Source of the DNA: an uncultured Pseudomonas sp.
GTDB taxonomy: Bacteria; Pseudomonadota; Gammaproteobacteria; Pseudomonadales; Pseudomonadaceae
Reading direction: 5' to 3'
Length of the DNA stretch: 64,000 nucleotides
Assembly: GCF_913774235.1 (NCBI RefSeq)
Contig: NZ_CAJYDW010000012.1
Span: forward strand, 434,001 to 498,000
Below are positions 31,444 through 40,306 of this stretch, in pieces. The first letter of the stretch is position 1, and the number at the start of each line of letters is the position of its first letter. The notes under the pieces were generated by a model, which saw only the letters and a program-made list of their open reading frames with translations, made no database searches and had not been told where the DNA came from. Position numbers and translations under genes: made by a program.

Positions 31444-31659
31444 TTAGCCTGCGGCCTGAAGTTGATTCATGCGTTGAAGACCGGCGGTGCCCACGTAGCC
31501 GTCCCATTGGTCGCTACGGCCCTCGCGCCAGCCACTGAGCCAGGCCTGCCGAACGGCGTCCTGAGTGAAGGGACAGAGATCCCGGGATTTGCCCACAATG
31601 CCGTGCTGATAACCACGTTGGAAAGCTCGTTCCATTGGATCACGCTTGAGTCTTCTCAT
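31444..31659 (-). CDS. rmf: Ribosome modulation factor
   Basis: 71-aa basic protein that dimerises 70S ribosomes into inactive 100S particles in stationary phase. The RMF pattern is clear: MRRLKRDPMERAFQRGYQHG, then SRDLCPF, then RQAWLSGWREGRSDQWDGY. It lies between pyrD and rlmKL, as in other pseudomonads, in its own orientation. The Shine-Dalgarno is poor, so expression may be controlled after transcription. Confidence 0.95.
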   Translation of the reverse strand: MRRLKRDPMERAFQRGYQHGIVGKSRDLCPFTQDAVRQAWLSGWREGRSDQWDGYVGTAGLQRMNQLQAAG

Positions 31660-31978
31660 AGGGTAGTGCCCTCATCGGTTGACTTGCAGATTGTCCATGG
31701 CCCGTTGCAGGCCTGGATGCCAGAGCCGGCTTCCTGACATCCGCCCCGTGCCTGAGCAGCGCGGGTGATCAATTACTAACCAATGAAACGTGACCTGGGA
31801 ACGACCATTTAGCTATAAGCCGTAATCAGATCGAAATGAAAAGGCGATATGTCGTCGCCAGAATGCCGCCACTGCGGCTTGTTGAGACGCAGTCAAACTT
31901 TCTTCGAGGGGGTATTTTCCGCCCGGTAATCCGACCAAAGGCAGAAAAGTTCCCGCCCTCCTACCTATGGATTCAAAG
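31660..31978. promoter_or_regulatory. Divergent promoter region of rmf and rlmKL
   Basis: 319 bases, clearly AT-richer than neighbouring DNA between 31760 and 31930. They must hold the growth-phase-controlled rmf promoter and the rlmKL promoter. I see no gene and no strong hairpin. Confidence 0.45.
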
Positions 31979-34150
31979 ATGTCCGCGATGCACTCACTCA
32001 TCCTCACCTGCCCCAAGGGCCTCGAGACCCTGCTGTTGGAAGAGGCCCAGGGCCTCGGCCTGCAGGAGGCACGCAGCCAGACCGCGGCGGTGCGTGGCGA
32101 GGCCAGTCTCGCGGATGCCTACCGCCTGTGCCTCTGGTCACGCCTGGCCAACCGAGTGCTGCTGGTACTGGCCCGCTTCCCGGTGGAAGACCCCCAGGCA
32201 CTCTACCTGGGCGTGCATGGCGTGGAATGGGAAGAGCACCTGGCGCCTACGGGTACCCTGGCGGTGGGCTTCAGTGGCCAGGGCGCGGGTATCGACAACA
32301 CCCATTTCGGCGCCCTCAAGGTCAAGGACGCCATCGTCGACCGCCTGCGCGAGCGCACCGGGCAACGGCCCACCGTGGACAAGATCGCCCCTGACCTGCG
32401 GGTCCACCTGCACCTGGAGCGCGGTCAGGCCATTCTCTCGCTGGATCTTTCCGGTCAGAGCCTGCACCAGCGTGGCTATCGCCTGCAGCAGGGCGCGGCG
32501 CCGCTCAAGGAAAACCTGGCGGCCGCGGTACTGATCCGTGCCGGCTGGCCGGCCCTGGCCGCGGCCGGTGGCGCCCTGGCCGACCCCATGTGCGGGGTGG
32601 GCACCTTTCTGGTCGAGGCCGGCCTGATGGCGGCGGACATCGCCCCCAACCTGCGCCGCGAGCGCTGGGGCTTTTCCGGCTGGCTGGGCCATGTGCCTGC
32701 CCTCTGGCAGCAACTGCACCAGGAGGCTGAAGCGCGAGCCGCTGCGGGCCTGGCCAGGACGCCGTTGTGGATCCGCGGTTACGAGGCCGATCCGCGGCTG
32801 ATCCAACCGGCGCGCAACAACATCGAGCGGGCCGGGCTTTCCGAGTGGATCAAGGTCTACCAGGGTGAAGTGGCTAGCTTCGAGCCGCGCCCGGACAAGG
32901 GCCAGACCGGCCTGGTGATCTGTAACCCGCCCTATGGCGAGCGGCTGGGCGACGAAGCCAGCCTGCTGTACCTCTACCAGAATCTCGGCGAGCGGCTGCG
33001 CCAGGCCTGCCTGGGCTGGCGCGCGGGGGTATTCACCGGCGCGCCCGAATTGGGCAAGCGCATGGGCATCCGCAGCCACAAGCAATACGCCTTCTGGAAC
33101 GGCGCCCTGCCTTGCAAGCTGCTGATGTTCGAGGTCGAGTCCCGTCAGTTCGTGACCGGCAGCCGCAACGGCGAGCGCCCGGCGGCGACCGCTGCCGCCG
33201 AACCCGCGAAGCTCAGCGAAGGTGGACAGATGTTCGCCAATCGTCTGCAGAAGAATCTCAAGCAGCTGGGCAAATGGGCGCGCAACCAGGGCGTGCAGTG
33301 CTACCGCCTCTATGACGCCGACATGCCCGAGTACGCCGTGGCCGTGGACCTCTATGGCGATCGCGTCCATGTGCAGGAATACGCACCGCCGCGCTCCATC
33401 GATCCGGAAAAGGCCCAGGCGCGCCTGCTCGATGCCCTGGCGGCCATTCCCCAGGCGCTCGGTGTCGATCCCTCGCGGGTGGTGGTCAAGCGCCGCGAGC
33501 GGCAGAGCGGCACCAAGCAGTACGAGCGCCAGGCCGCCCAGGGTGAATTCCTGCAGGTGGAGGAAGCCGATGCCAAGCTGCTGGTCAACCTCACCGACTA
33601 CCTGGACACCGGTCTATTCCTGGATCACCGCCCGCTGCGCCTGCGGCTGCGTCAGGAGGCCCAGGGCAAGAGATTCCTCAACCTGTTCTGCTACACCGGC
33701 GCCGCCACGGTGCAGGCCGCCGTGGGCGGGGCGCGCACCACCACCAGCGTGGATCTCTCGCGGACCTATCTGGATTGGGCACGGCGCAACCTCGCACTCA
33801 ACGGTTTCTCCGAGCGGCATCGCCTGGAGCAGGGCGACGTGCTGCACTGGCTGGAGAATGATCGCGGTGAATACGATCTGATCTTCGTCGATCCGCCGAC
33901 CTTCTCCAACTCCAAGCGCCTGGAAGGGGTGTTCGACGTCCAGCGTGACCACGTCGGGCTGATCGATTCGGCCATGGCTCACCTGAGCCGTAACGGGGTG
34001 CTGTACTTCTCCAACAACTTCCGCAAGTTCGAACTCGACGAAGGCTTGACCCAGCGCTATCGCGTCGAGGAGATCACCGCCAGCACCCTGGACCCGGATT
34101 TCGCCCGCAATCCGAAAATCCATAGAGCCTGGCGCCTCACCCTGCAGTGA
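31979..34150 (+). CDS. rlmL: Bifunctional 23S rRNA methyltransferase RlmKL
   Basis: Methylates 23S rRNA at G2445 (N2, RlmL half) and G2069 (N7, RlmK half), using S-adenosylmethionine. About 723 aa in three parts. A THUMP RNA-binding domain spans about 45-155. The RlmL methylase spans about 160-390, with ADPMCGVGTFLVEA and catalytic NPPYGERLGD. The RlmK methylase spans about 450-723, with LNLFCYTGAATVQAA and DPPTFSNSKR. I choose ATG 31979 (MSAMHSL) because homologues start just before the LTCPKGLE segment; 31967 and 31988 are also possible and no ribosome binding site decides. Confidence 0.94.
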   Translation: MSAMHSLILTCPKGLETLLLEEAQGLGLQEARSQTAAVRGEASLADAYRLCLWSRLANRVLLVLARFPVEDPQALYLGVHGVEWEEHLAPTGTLAVGFSGQGAGIDNTHFGALKVKDAIVDRLRERTGQRPTVDKIAPDLRVHLHLERGQAILSLDLSGQSLHQRGYRLQQGAAPLKENLAAAVLIRAGWPALAAAGGALADPMCGVGTFLVEAGLMAADIAPNLRRERWGFSGWLGHVPALWQQLHQEAEARAAAGLARTPLWIRGYEADPRLIQPARNNIERAGLSEWIKVYQGEVASFEPRPDKGQTGLVICNPPYGERLGDEASLLYLYQNLGERLRQACLGWRAGVFTGAPELGKRMGIRSHKQYAFWNGALPCKLLMFEVESRQFVTGSRNGERPAATAAAEPAKLSEGGQMFANRLQKNLKQLGKWARNQGVQCYRLYDADMPEYAVAVDLYGDRVHVQEYAPPRSIDPEKAQARLLDALAAIPQALGVDPSRVVVKRRERQSGTKQYERQAAQGEFLQVEEADAKLLVNLTDYLDTGLFLDHRPLRLRLRQEAQGKRFLNLFCYTGAATVQAAVGGARTTTSVDLSRTYLDWARRNLALNGFSERHRLEQGDVLHWLENDRGEYDLIFVDPPTFSNSKRLEGVFDVQRDHVGLIDSAMAHLSRNGVLYFSNNFRKFELDEGLTQRYRVEEITASTLDPDFARNPKIHRAWRLTLQ

Positions 34151-34319
34151 CGCTCAACGGCTGAACTGGCGCTGAACGGGGTCGGCATCCACCGGCCCAG
34201 GGTGTGACCCCGTGCAACCCAGCCTGCCACGGCTGCCGCATGAGCTGCCCGTGCCGTCCAGAATGACGGCGCGGCGCTTGGCCGTGTTCGAGCGGACGAC
34301 AGGAGGGGCGCGTTTTTCC

Positions 34320-35354
34320 ATGCTGGTTTCCTTGCAGGCACTCAGGGCCCTGGCCGCCTGGCTGGTGGTTTTCCATCACTTCATGCAGGTGTTCTTCGAT
34401 TTCCACGCCGACAGCCTCGGCGGTCATCTGCTCTCCACCCGTGGGCAGGTCGGGGTCGACATCTTCTTCGTCCTCAGCGGCTTCGTGATCCAGCTGTCCA
34501 CCGCAGGCCGTCCGATCCGGCGCAGCACCTTTCTCTGGCAACGCATCGCCCGTATCGCCCCGGCCTACTGGCTGTATACCGCGGTGACCGCGCTGATCCT
34601 CTACCTCGCCAGCGATGTGATGCCGGTCTATGGCCTGGCGGCGCGCGAGTTGCTGCTCTCCCTGTTCTTCATCCCCAGCGAGAATCCCGCGGGTTTCGGC
34701 CACTATCCGATCCTGCCGGTAGGCTGGACGCTGAACTTCGAGATGTTGTTCTACCTGCTCTTCGCGCTGTCCTTCGGGGTGGCCGAGCGCTGGCGGATCG
34801 GGGTGGTCAGCCTGCTGGTGATCCTGGTCAGCCTGGTACTGACGCGCGAGTCCTTCGTCAGCAACTTCTACCGCAATCCGATCATCTTCGAATTCCTCCT
34901 GGGCGTAGGCCTGGCGGCGCTCTACCGGCGCGGCGCGCTGCAGGGTTCCAAGCCCATGGCATCGTTGGCCGCGTTGCTGGCGCTGGCTTGCCTGGTCGCC
35001 TTCCCGGCCGATCATCCCTGGCGCTTGCTGACCTGGGGCGTGCCCAGCGCCGTGCTGGTCGGCGCCTGCGTCATCCTCGAACCCTGGTTCGCTGGATCGC
35101 GGCTGTGCAAGGCCCTGGGGGACTGGTCCTACTCGGTCTACCTGGTGCACGTCATCGTGCTCTGGCTGGGCGACTACTGGCTGCATCAGCAATGGGGCCT
35201 CACCCCTTACCAGACCCTGGCGGTGTGCCTGCCGGTGATCCTGCTGCTGGCCTGGGCCAGCTACGAATGGATCGAGCGGCGGCTCTCGCGGATACTGCGC
35301 CAGCTCGGCGAACGCCTGCTGGTCAAGCGTCCGCACTGGGCGAGCAGTCAGTAG
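34320..35354 (+). CDS. Acyltransferase family 3 membrane protein
   Basis: 344-aa polytopic inner-membrane protein of the acyltransferase-3 (OafA-like) family, which acylates surface sugars. About ten hydrophobic segments are present. Family marks are LRALAAWLVVFHHFMQ at residues 9-24 with the catalytic-type His pair, GVDIFFVLSGFVIQ, and WQRIARIAPAYWLY (R-x-x-R region). The AGGAGGGG upstream of ATG 34320 supports this start over 34212. It shares its last bases with the convergent oxidoreductase gene. The target polysaccharide is unknown; no glycan cluster surrounds it. Confidence 0.88.
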   Translation: MLVSLQALRALAAWLVVFHHFMQVFFDFHADSLGGHLLSTRGQVGVDIFFVLSGFVIQLSTAGRPIRRSTFLWQRIARIAPAYWLYTAVTALILYLASDVMPVYGLAARELLLSLFFIPSENPAGFGHYPILPVGWTLNFEMLFYLLFALSFGVAERWRIGVVSLLVILVSLVLTRESFVSNFYRNPIIFEFLLGVGLAALYRRGALQGSKPMASLAALLALACLVAFPADHPWRLLTWGVPSAVLVGACVILEPWFAGSRLCKALGDWSYSVYLVHVIVLWLGDYWLHQQWGLTPYQTLAVCLPVILLLAWASYEWIERRLSRILRQLGERLLVKRPHWASSQ

Positions 35355-36406
35355 GCCGAGCGCTCGGCGTCGTCGAGTTCGGGCGCCAGGGCGCGACCTT
35401 CCCTCGACGAACGCTGCGCCGTTTCCAGCAAGGCCATGAGGGCGCAGGCCTGGGCTGGCGGAACGGGATTGGCCGCGCGGCCGGCGAGGGCCTCGACCAG
35501 CGCCAGGTAGTAACGCCGATGATCGCCCGCCGGAGTCGGCAGTGCCTGGCGTTCGCCGTCGGCCGCGATGAGCCAACCCGGATCGGGATCCTGACCCCAG
35601 TCGGGACCGCCCGGGCGAACACCCGCTTTGAGGGCGTCTTCCTGGCGATCGGCGCCCAGCTTCAGCCAGCTGGCAGCGGTGCCCTGGGCGAGGAAACGCG
35701 GGACGCCGCCAGCCGCCAGCATGCCGGCTCTCAGGGTGACCTGGAGTGCCCCATAGTCCAGCTGTACCTGGAACCAGTCGTCGGTGCGGGCGCCCGGGCG
35801 CTGGCGCACCAGGCTGGCCTGCAGATGCTGCGGCAAGCCGAACAGGCAGAGCGCCTGATCCAGCAGGTGCGGCCCCAAGTCGAACCAGAGGCCGCTGCCG
35901 GGCAGGTCGGCTTCGCGCCAGCGATCCCGTACCTGGGGGCGGAACCGCTCGATGCGTGATTCCAGGCTGGTGACGTCGCCCAGGGCGCCGCTGGCGAGCA
36001 CTGTCTGCAGCCCGAGGAAATCGCTGTCCCAACGCCGATTCTGGAACACCGACAACAGCCGGCCCGCTGCTTCGGCTTCCTGGGCCAGTTGGCGGGCTTC
36101 GGTAAGGGTCACGGTGAAGGGCTTGTCGACCACCACGTGCTTGCCAGCGGCCAGGGCGGCGCTGGCGAGCGGAGCGTGGGTCTGGTTGGGTGAGGCGATG
36201 ACCACCAGGTCGATGGCTGGATCGCGCACGGCTGCCGCATAGTCCGCGCTTACCCGTACCCCGGGCAGATCGGCCTGGACGCGGGCGGCGTCGCGCGAGG
36301 CGACCAGCCTCAGGCTCAGGCCGGGAATCGAATTCAGCAGCGGGCCATGGAAGGTCTGGCCGACGAAGCCATAACCGATCAGGGCGACGCGGAAGGGGGC
36401 GGACAT
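35348..36406 (-). CDS. Gfo/Idh/MocA-family oxidoreductase
   Basis: 352-aa NAD(P)-dependent oxidoreductase acting on a sugar or polyol-like substrate. The N-terminal Rossmann fold is VALIGYGFVGQTFHGPLL (residues about 7-24). The cofactor-face motif HVVVDKPFTVTLTEARQL carries the conserved Lys-Pro, and FQNRRWDSDF matches the YdgJ/YvaA subgroup. The C-terminal domain includes LWFDLGPHLLDQALCLFG with the expected Asp and His. Its stop overlaps the end of the convergent acyltransferase gene by seven bases. Confidence 0.9.
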   Translation of the reverse strand: MSAPFRVALIGYGFVGQTFHGPLLNSIPGLSLRLVASRDAARVQADLPGVRVSADYAAAVRDPAIDLVVIASPNQTHAPLASAALAAGKHVVVDKPFTVTLTEARQLAQEAEAAGRLLSVFQNRRWDSDFLGLQTVLASGALGDVTSLESRIERFRPQVRDRWREADLPGSGLWFDLGPHLLDQALCLFGLPQHLQASLVRQRPGARTDDWFQVQLDYGALQVTLRAGMLAAGGVPRFLAQGTAASWLKLGADRQEDALKAGVRPGGPDWGQDPDPGWLIAADGERQALPTPAGDHRRYYLALVEALAGRAANPVPPAQACALMALLETAQRSSREGRALAPELDDAERSAY

Positions 36407-36427
36407 GCGTTGATCCTTTTGCCGACG

Positions 36428-36464
36428 GGAAAAAGACCGAGGCCGCTCGGTGAGCGGCCTCGGT
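36428..36464 (-). terminator. Rho-independent terminator of the HPF-like gene
   Basis: ACCGAGGCCGCTC / GAGCGGCCTCGGT (36436-36464) is a perfect 13-bp stem with a 3-base loop. On the minus strand it is followed by CTTTTTCCC. It closes the gene at 36489 and isolates it from the oxidoreductase. Confidence 0.93.
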
Positions 36465-36488
36465 AGGAAGAGCGAGCTTAGCGCAGCA

Positions 36489-36926
36489 TCACTTCAGCTG
36501 CTGTTCCTGGGCTAGTTGCTCCCGCTCGAGGAATTCGTCCTGGAGCAGGGAATCCTTGAATTCGTCGGAGTCCTCCAGAGCGATGGGATCATTGAGCTCG
36601 CCGCCGGACAGGCGCTTTTTCTCCAACTTGCCGGAAAGGTTGCTAATGGCCCGCAGCAACTTGTCGGCCGCGCCGTCCACTGCCTGGTCCAGCGACTCGG
36701 CCTTGTGCGTCACCGACAGCGGCTGGTGGCCCTTGATGCGGGCTTCCATCTGGCAGCGCTTGTCCTGGGCACCGGCCTTGGCGGCATTCTCGTCGCTGAG
36801 GTGCACCTCGACCCGAGTGAGGAGTTCGTCGAAGCGGTCGAGGCGGTCTTCCACCACCGACGCTACCCAATTCTGCATGCCGGCACTGCTTTCGATGTGG
36901 TGATTGCTGTTGACTTGAACTTGCAT
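36489..36926 (-). CDS. HPF/RaiA-family ribosome-associated protein
   Basis: 145-aa relative of ribosome hibernation factors. Residues 1-105 follow the HPF/YfiA beta-alpha-beta fold: MQVQVNSNHHIESSAG, LDRFDELLTRVEVHLSDEN, MEARIKGHQPLSVTHKAESL, VDGAADKLLRAISNLSGKLE. The last 40 residues are acidic and Gln-rich, which neither short HPF nor long HPF (S30AE-C dimer domain) has in this form. ATG at 36926 has GAGGAAG upstream. It is not the rpoN-linked hpf copy. It probably binds the 30S decoding region, but the acidic tail makes its exact role open. Confidence 0.85.
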   Translation of the reverse strand: MQVQVNSNHHIESSAGMQNWVASVVEDRLDRFDELLTRVEVHLSDENAAKAGAQDKRCQMEARIKGHQPLSVTHKAESLDQAVDGAADKLLRAISNLSGKLEKKRLSGGELNDPIALEDSDEFKDSLLQDEFLEREQLAQEQQLK

Positions 36927-37150
36927 GAGGCTTCCTCTATGTGACGGGCCTGCTAATTGGATGAGGCCGGTAGAGCCGAGGTTCAAGGCTGTTCGTCTGG
37001 AGGACGTGTCACGACGTGTTTCCATCTGGCACTGTCCATTCACGTCGTTCTTAGCGAAAAACGGCGCTTGCGCCTTGGGGTGCTGGCAATTTGCCGCGGT
37101 CCCCCGATAATGCGCGGCTCGCCTATCGCTTGTTGCAGTGGGGTTTTCTG

Positions 37151-38215
37151 ATGCCGGATGTGCTCGCCCGTGGCCGCAGCTTCGCTCGAAGACTCTGGCT
37201 GCCCCGGGCTATCGGCCTGATCCTGAGTGTGATCTGCATCCTGTCGGTCCAGATCACCCAGCACGTCTCCGCCTGGCTGTGGCTGCTGTTGCTGGCCAAC
37301 GGCCTGCTGTGGTCCCCCCTGGCCTACCTCTGGGCAATCCGCTCGAAGGATCCCTACCGCACGGAGTTGCGCAACCTGCTGCTGGATTGCGGATCGGCCG
37401 GATTCTGGGCCGCCAGCATGGGCTTCAATCTGCTGCCCAGCGTGACCCTGCTCGCCATGACCGGCATGAACATGCTGGGCGCGGGCGGCATGCGCTTCTG
37501 GCGCCGCGGCTTGTTGGCGCAACTCGCGGGTATCCTCGTCGGGCTGGTGGTGCTGCGGCATCCCGTGGCCACCGAAACTACCACTACGCAGATCTATGCC
37601 TGCCTGCCGATGATCGTCGGCTATCCCTGGGCCCTGGGTTGGGTGAGCTACCGATTGGCGCGGGAACTGTCTCGCCGCAAGCAGGAACTGGAGCTGCTCA
37701 GCAAGCAGGATGGCATGACCGGGCTGCACAATCGCACGCATTGGGATCAGTTGCTGCAACGGGAATTCGCTCGCTGCAAGCGTAGTGGCGCCACGGCCAG
37801 CCTGGTGATGATCGATCTGGACAACTTCAAGACGATCAACGACCGCTTCGGCCACCAGGCAGGAGACGAGATGCTCCGCCAGTTTTCCAGTCTGCTGGCG
37901 CGGACCATCCGTACCAGCGACCTTGCCGGTCGTTTCGGCGGCGACGAATTCGGTATCCTGTTGCCCGATACCTCCCCCGAACAGGCCCTCGAACTGGTCC
38001 GACGGCTGCAGGAACGGCTGCGTGATCTGCAGGCGGGCGGACCGGGTGATCGGCAGAATGAGCGCGTGGGGCTGAGCTGCGGCATCGCCGGCTTCGAACG
38101 GGTCTACGATGACGTCGCCCACTGGCTGCAGGCCGCCGATTTCGCGCTCTACCGAGCCAAGGCCCAGGGCCGCGGGCGGGCGGAGGTGGCCGATCCCCAA
38201 GGAGTGCTGGCATGA
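37151..38215 (+). CDS. MASE2-GGDEF diguanylate cyclase
   Basis: Membrane-bound enzyme that makes cyclic di-GMP from two GTP; 354 aa. The first about 170 residues are a MASE2 sensor region with hydrophobic segments (IGLILSVICILSVQI, WLWLLLLANGLLW, LAGILVGLVVL), as in AdrA/DgcC. The GGDEF domain (about 190-345) has DGMTGLHNRTHW, DLDNFKTINDRFGH and the intact active site FGGDEFGI. Start 37151 (MPDVLARG) is favoured over 37091, which has no known N-terminal domain. It overlaps ybaK by four bases. Confidence 0.93.
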   Translation: MPDVLARGRSFARRLWLPRAIGLILSVICILSVQITQHVSAWLWLLLLANGLLWSPLAYLWAIRSKDPYRTELRNLLLDCGSAGFWAASMGFNLLPSVTLLAMTGMNMLGAGGMRFWRRGLLAQLAGILVGLVVLRHPVATETTTTQIYACLPMIVGYPWALGWVSYRLARELSRRKQELELLSKQDGMTGLHNRTHWDQLLQREFARCKRSGATASLVMIDLDNFKTINDRFGHQAGDEMLRQFSSLLARTIRTSDLAGRFGGDEFGILLPDTSPEQALELVRRLQERLRDLQAGGPGDRQNERVGLSCGIAGFERVYDDVAHWLQAADFALYRAKAQGRGRAEVADPQGVLA

Positions 38216-38682
38216 CCCCCGCGATAGAATTGCTCAAGAAGAGCAAGGTGCCCCACGAAGTCCTGAGTTACCACCATGATCCCAAGGCGGCTTCCTACGG
38301 CCTGGAAGCTGTCGAAAAGCTTGGCCTGGCGCCGGCGACGGTGTTCAAGACCCTGCTGGCCGCAAGCGAAAAGCAGGAATTGCTGGTGGCCATCGTGCCC
38401 GTTGCCGGCACCCTGGATCTCAAGGCCCTGGCCCAGGCGGCTGGGGTCAAGAAGCTGGAGATGGCCAAGCCCGACCAGGCCCAGCGCAGCACCGGCTACC
38501 TGGTAGGGGGCATCAGCCCGCTGGGGCAGAAGAAACGGCTGCGGACCTTCATCGATGAGTCCGCGGCGGAATTGCCGACCATCCATGTCAGCGCCGGTCG
38601 CCGCGGACTGGAAGTGGCTCTGGCACCAACGGACCTGGCGCGCCTGCTGGACGCCCCCTTCGTGCCGATCGGCAAGGCTTGA
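38212..38682 (+). CDS. ybaK: Cys-tRNA(Pro)/Cys-tRNA(Cys) deacylase YbaK
   Basis: 156-aa editing enzyme that hydrolyses mischarged Cys-tRNA-Pro in trans; it works alongside ProS, which is encoded at 12773. Family features: TPAIELLKKSKVPHEVLSY, VFKTLLAA with the conserved catalytic-site Lys, VGGISPLGQKKRLRTFID. The start overlaps the diguanylate cyclase stop (ATGA). The two functions are not obviously related, so the coupling may be a matter of expression only. Confidence 0.95.
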   Translation: MTPAIELLKKSKVPHEVLSYHHDPKAASYGLEAVEKLGLAPATVFKTLLAASEKQELLVAIVPVAGTLDLKALAQAAGVKKLEMAKPDQAQRSTGYLVGGISPLGQKKRLRTFIDESAAELPTIHVSAGRRGLEVALAPTDLARLLDAPFVPIGKA

Positions 38683-38696
38683 GCTGTTGCATCAGG

Positions 38697-38740
38697 TAGG
38701 GTGGAAAACCGCGTAGCGTTTTCCACCGCATCCCACCGCT
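38697..38740. repeat. Pseudomonas-type intergenic palindrome
   Basis: GTGGAAAAC (38701-38709) and GTTTTCCAC (38718-38726) form a perfect 9-bp inverted repeat with flanking TAGG and CCGCATCCCACC. This GTGGAAAAC-GCGTAGC-GTTTTCCAC pattern recurs between genes in many Pseudomonas genomes. It lies between convergent ybaK and the xylulokinase gene and may serve as a weak terminator. Confidence 0.6.
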
Positions 38741-40235
38741 AGGCTACCCCATAGCTCTCCCGCAACTGCTGCCGATAGCGCTGGTAGGCCGCCTCGTACT
38801 GGGCGACCCGCGCGGCATCCGGTTCGGCGCGGCTGGCTGGGTCCAGGTGCACGCAGCGCTCGGTGAGGCTGTCCAGCGACTCCGGGCGGCCCTGCTCGCG
38901 ACTCCAGCACCAGGCGGCCTGCAGGGCGCCCCCTAGGGCCGCGGCTTCGCCATGGACCGGGCAGACCACCGGGGTGTTCATCAGATCGGCGATCAGTTGC
39001 CGCCACACCGGGCTCTTGGCGCCGCCACCGATCAGTCTCAGGGTATCGCCGGGCATGCCCAGGTCGCGTAGCAGATCGAAACCGTATCTCAGGGCGAAGC
39101 TCACCCCCTCGACCACCGCCCGGCACAGATTGGCGCGGGTCAGGTTGGTAGCGGTCAGGCCGTGCAGGCTGGCGGTGGCGGTCGGCAACGCCGGTACTCG
39201 TTCGCCATTGAGGAAGGGCAGCATCAGCACCCCCTCGGCACCGACCGGCGACTCGGCCACCAGACGGGTGAACTCGGCCAGGTCCAGGCCGAGCAACTCG
39301 CGGATCTGGCCGCTGGCGTTGGTCAGGTTCATGGTGCAGATCAGCGGCAGCCAGCCGCCATTGGACGAGCAGAAGCCCGCGACGGCAGGATGGTCACTGA
39401 TGCGGGGTTCGTCGGAGTAGCCATAGAGGGTGCCCGAGGTGCCCAGGCTCAGGGTGATCTGGCCGGCGCGGCTGTTACCGGTGCCCAGGGCCCCCATCAT
39501 GTTGTCGCCGCCGCCGCTGGAGACCAGTGCCTGGGGATTGATACCCAGTTGGCTGGCGACTTCCGGACGCAGACGCCCGACCGGCTGGTCGGCGTCGATC
39601 AGGGCCGGCAGGGCGCGCTCCAGGCGACCGCTGGGATCGATATGGCGCAGCAGCTCCAGGTCGTACTGGCGCGTCCGCACGTTGAAATAGCCGGTACCCG
39701 AGGCGTCGCCGTATTCGGCCACGGCCCGCCCGGTCAGCCAGAAATTGAGGTAATCGTGGGGCAACAGCACCTGGGCGATCTGAGCGAATACCTCCGGGTG
39801 TTGCTCCTTGGTCCAGAGTAGCTTGGAGACGGTATAGCCCGGGGCGATGGCCAGGCCCAGGCGCTCGATGGAGCCCTCTACGCCGCCCAGGTGTTCCAGG
39901 AGCCGCTGGTTTTCCGGGGTGGATTCGGTATCGCACCAGAGCTTGGCCGGACGCAGCACCTTACCGCTGTCGTCGAGCAGCACCAGGCCATGCTGCTGGC
40001 CGGAGACGCCGACGCCGAGGATGTCCTGGCCATCGCTGCCGGCCTGGGTCAGGGCAGCGCGGGTGGCCGCCACCAGCGCCCGGATCCAGTCCGCCGGATT
40101 CTGCTCGCGGCAGCCATTGGCGCCCTCGGTCAGGGGGTGAGGCGCACTGCCTTCACCCAGGACCACACCCTGCTCGACATCCAGGATCACCGCCTTGGTG
40201 CCCTGGGTGCCGCAGTCTATCCCGAGAAACTTCAT
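38739..40235 (-). CDS. mtlY: Xylulokinase of the polyol operon
   Basis: 498-aa FGGY-family kinase phosphorylating D-xylulose made from arabitol by the neighbouring dehydrogenase. N-terminal phosphate-1 motif FLGIDCGTQGTKAVILD; substrate motif SGQQHGLVLLD; FGGY signatures around GGGDNMMGALGTG and LIGGGAKSPVWRQLIADL. ATG at 40235 follows AAGGAGC. It is the last gene of the leftward operon, in the position called mtlY in P. fluorescens. The fructokinase mtlZ often found next is absent here, leaving fructose from mannitol to be phosphorylated elsewhere. Confidence 0.92.
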   Translation of the reverse strand: MKFLGIDCGTQGTKAVILDVEQGVVLGEGSAPHPLTEGANGCREQNPADWIRALVAATRAALTQAGSDGQDILGVGVSGQQHGLVLLDDSGKVLRPAKLWCDTESTPENQRLLEHLGGVEGSIERLGLAIAPGYTVSKLLWTKEQHPEVFAQIAQVLLPHDYLNFWLTGRAVAEYGDASGTGYFNVRTRQYDLELLRHIDPSGRLERALPALIDADQPVGRLRPEVASQLGINPQALVSSGGGDNMMGALGTGNSRAGQITLSLGTSGTLYGYSDEPRISDHPAVAGFCSSNGGWLPLICTMNLTNASGQIRELLGLDLAEFTRLVAESPVGAEGVLMLPFLNGERVPALPTATASLHGLTATNLTRANLCRAVVEGVSFALRYGFDLLRDLGMPGDTLRLIGGGAKSPVWRQLIADLMNTPVVCPVHGEAAALGGALQAAWCWSREQGRPESLDSLTERCVHLDPASRAEPDAARVAQYEAAYQRYRQQLRESYGVA

Positions 40236-40306
40236 GCCTGGCCGCTCCTTGTTGTTGTTTGGGCTCGTATGAATCATCGACGCTGACCAGGCAGCTTTTG
40301 CCAAGG

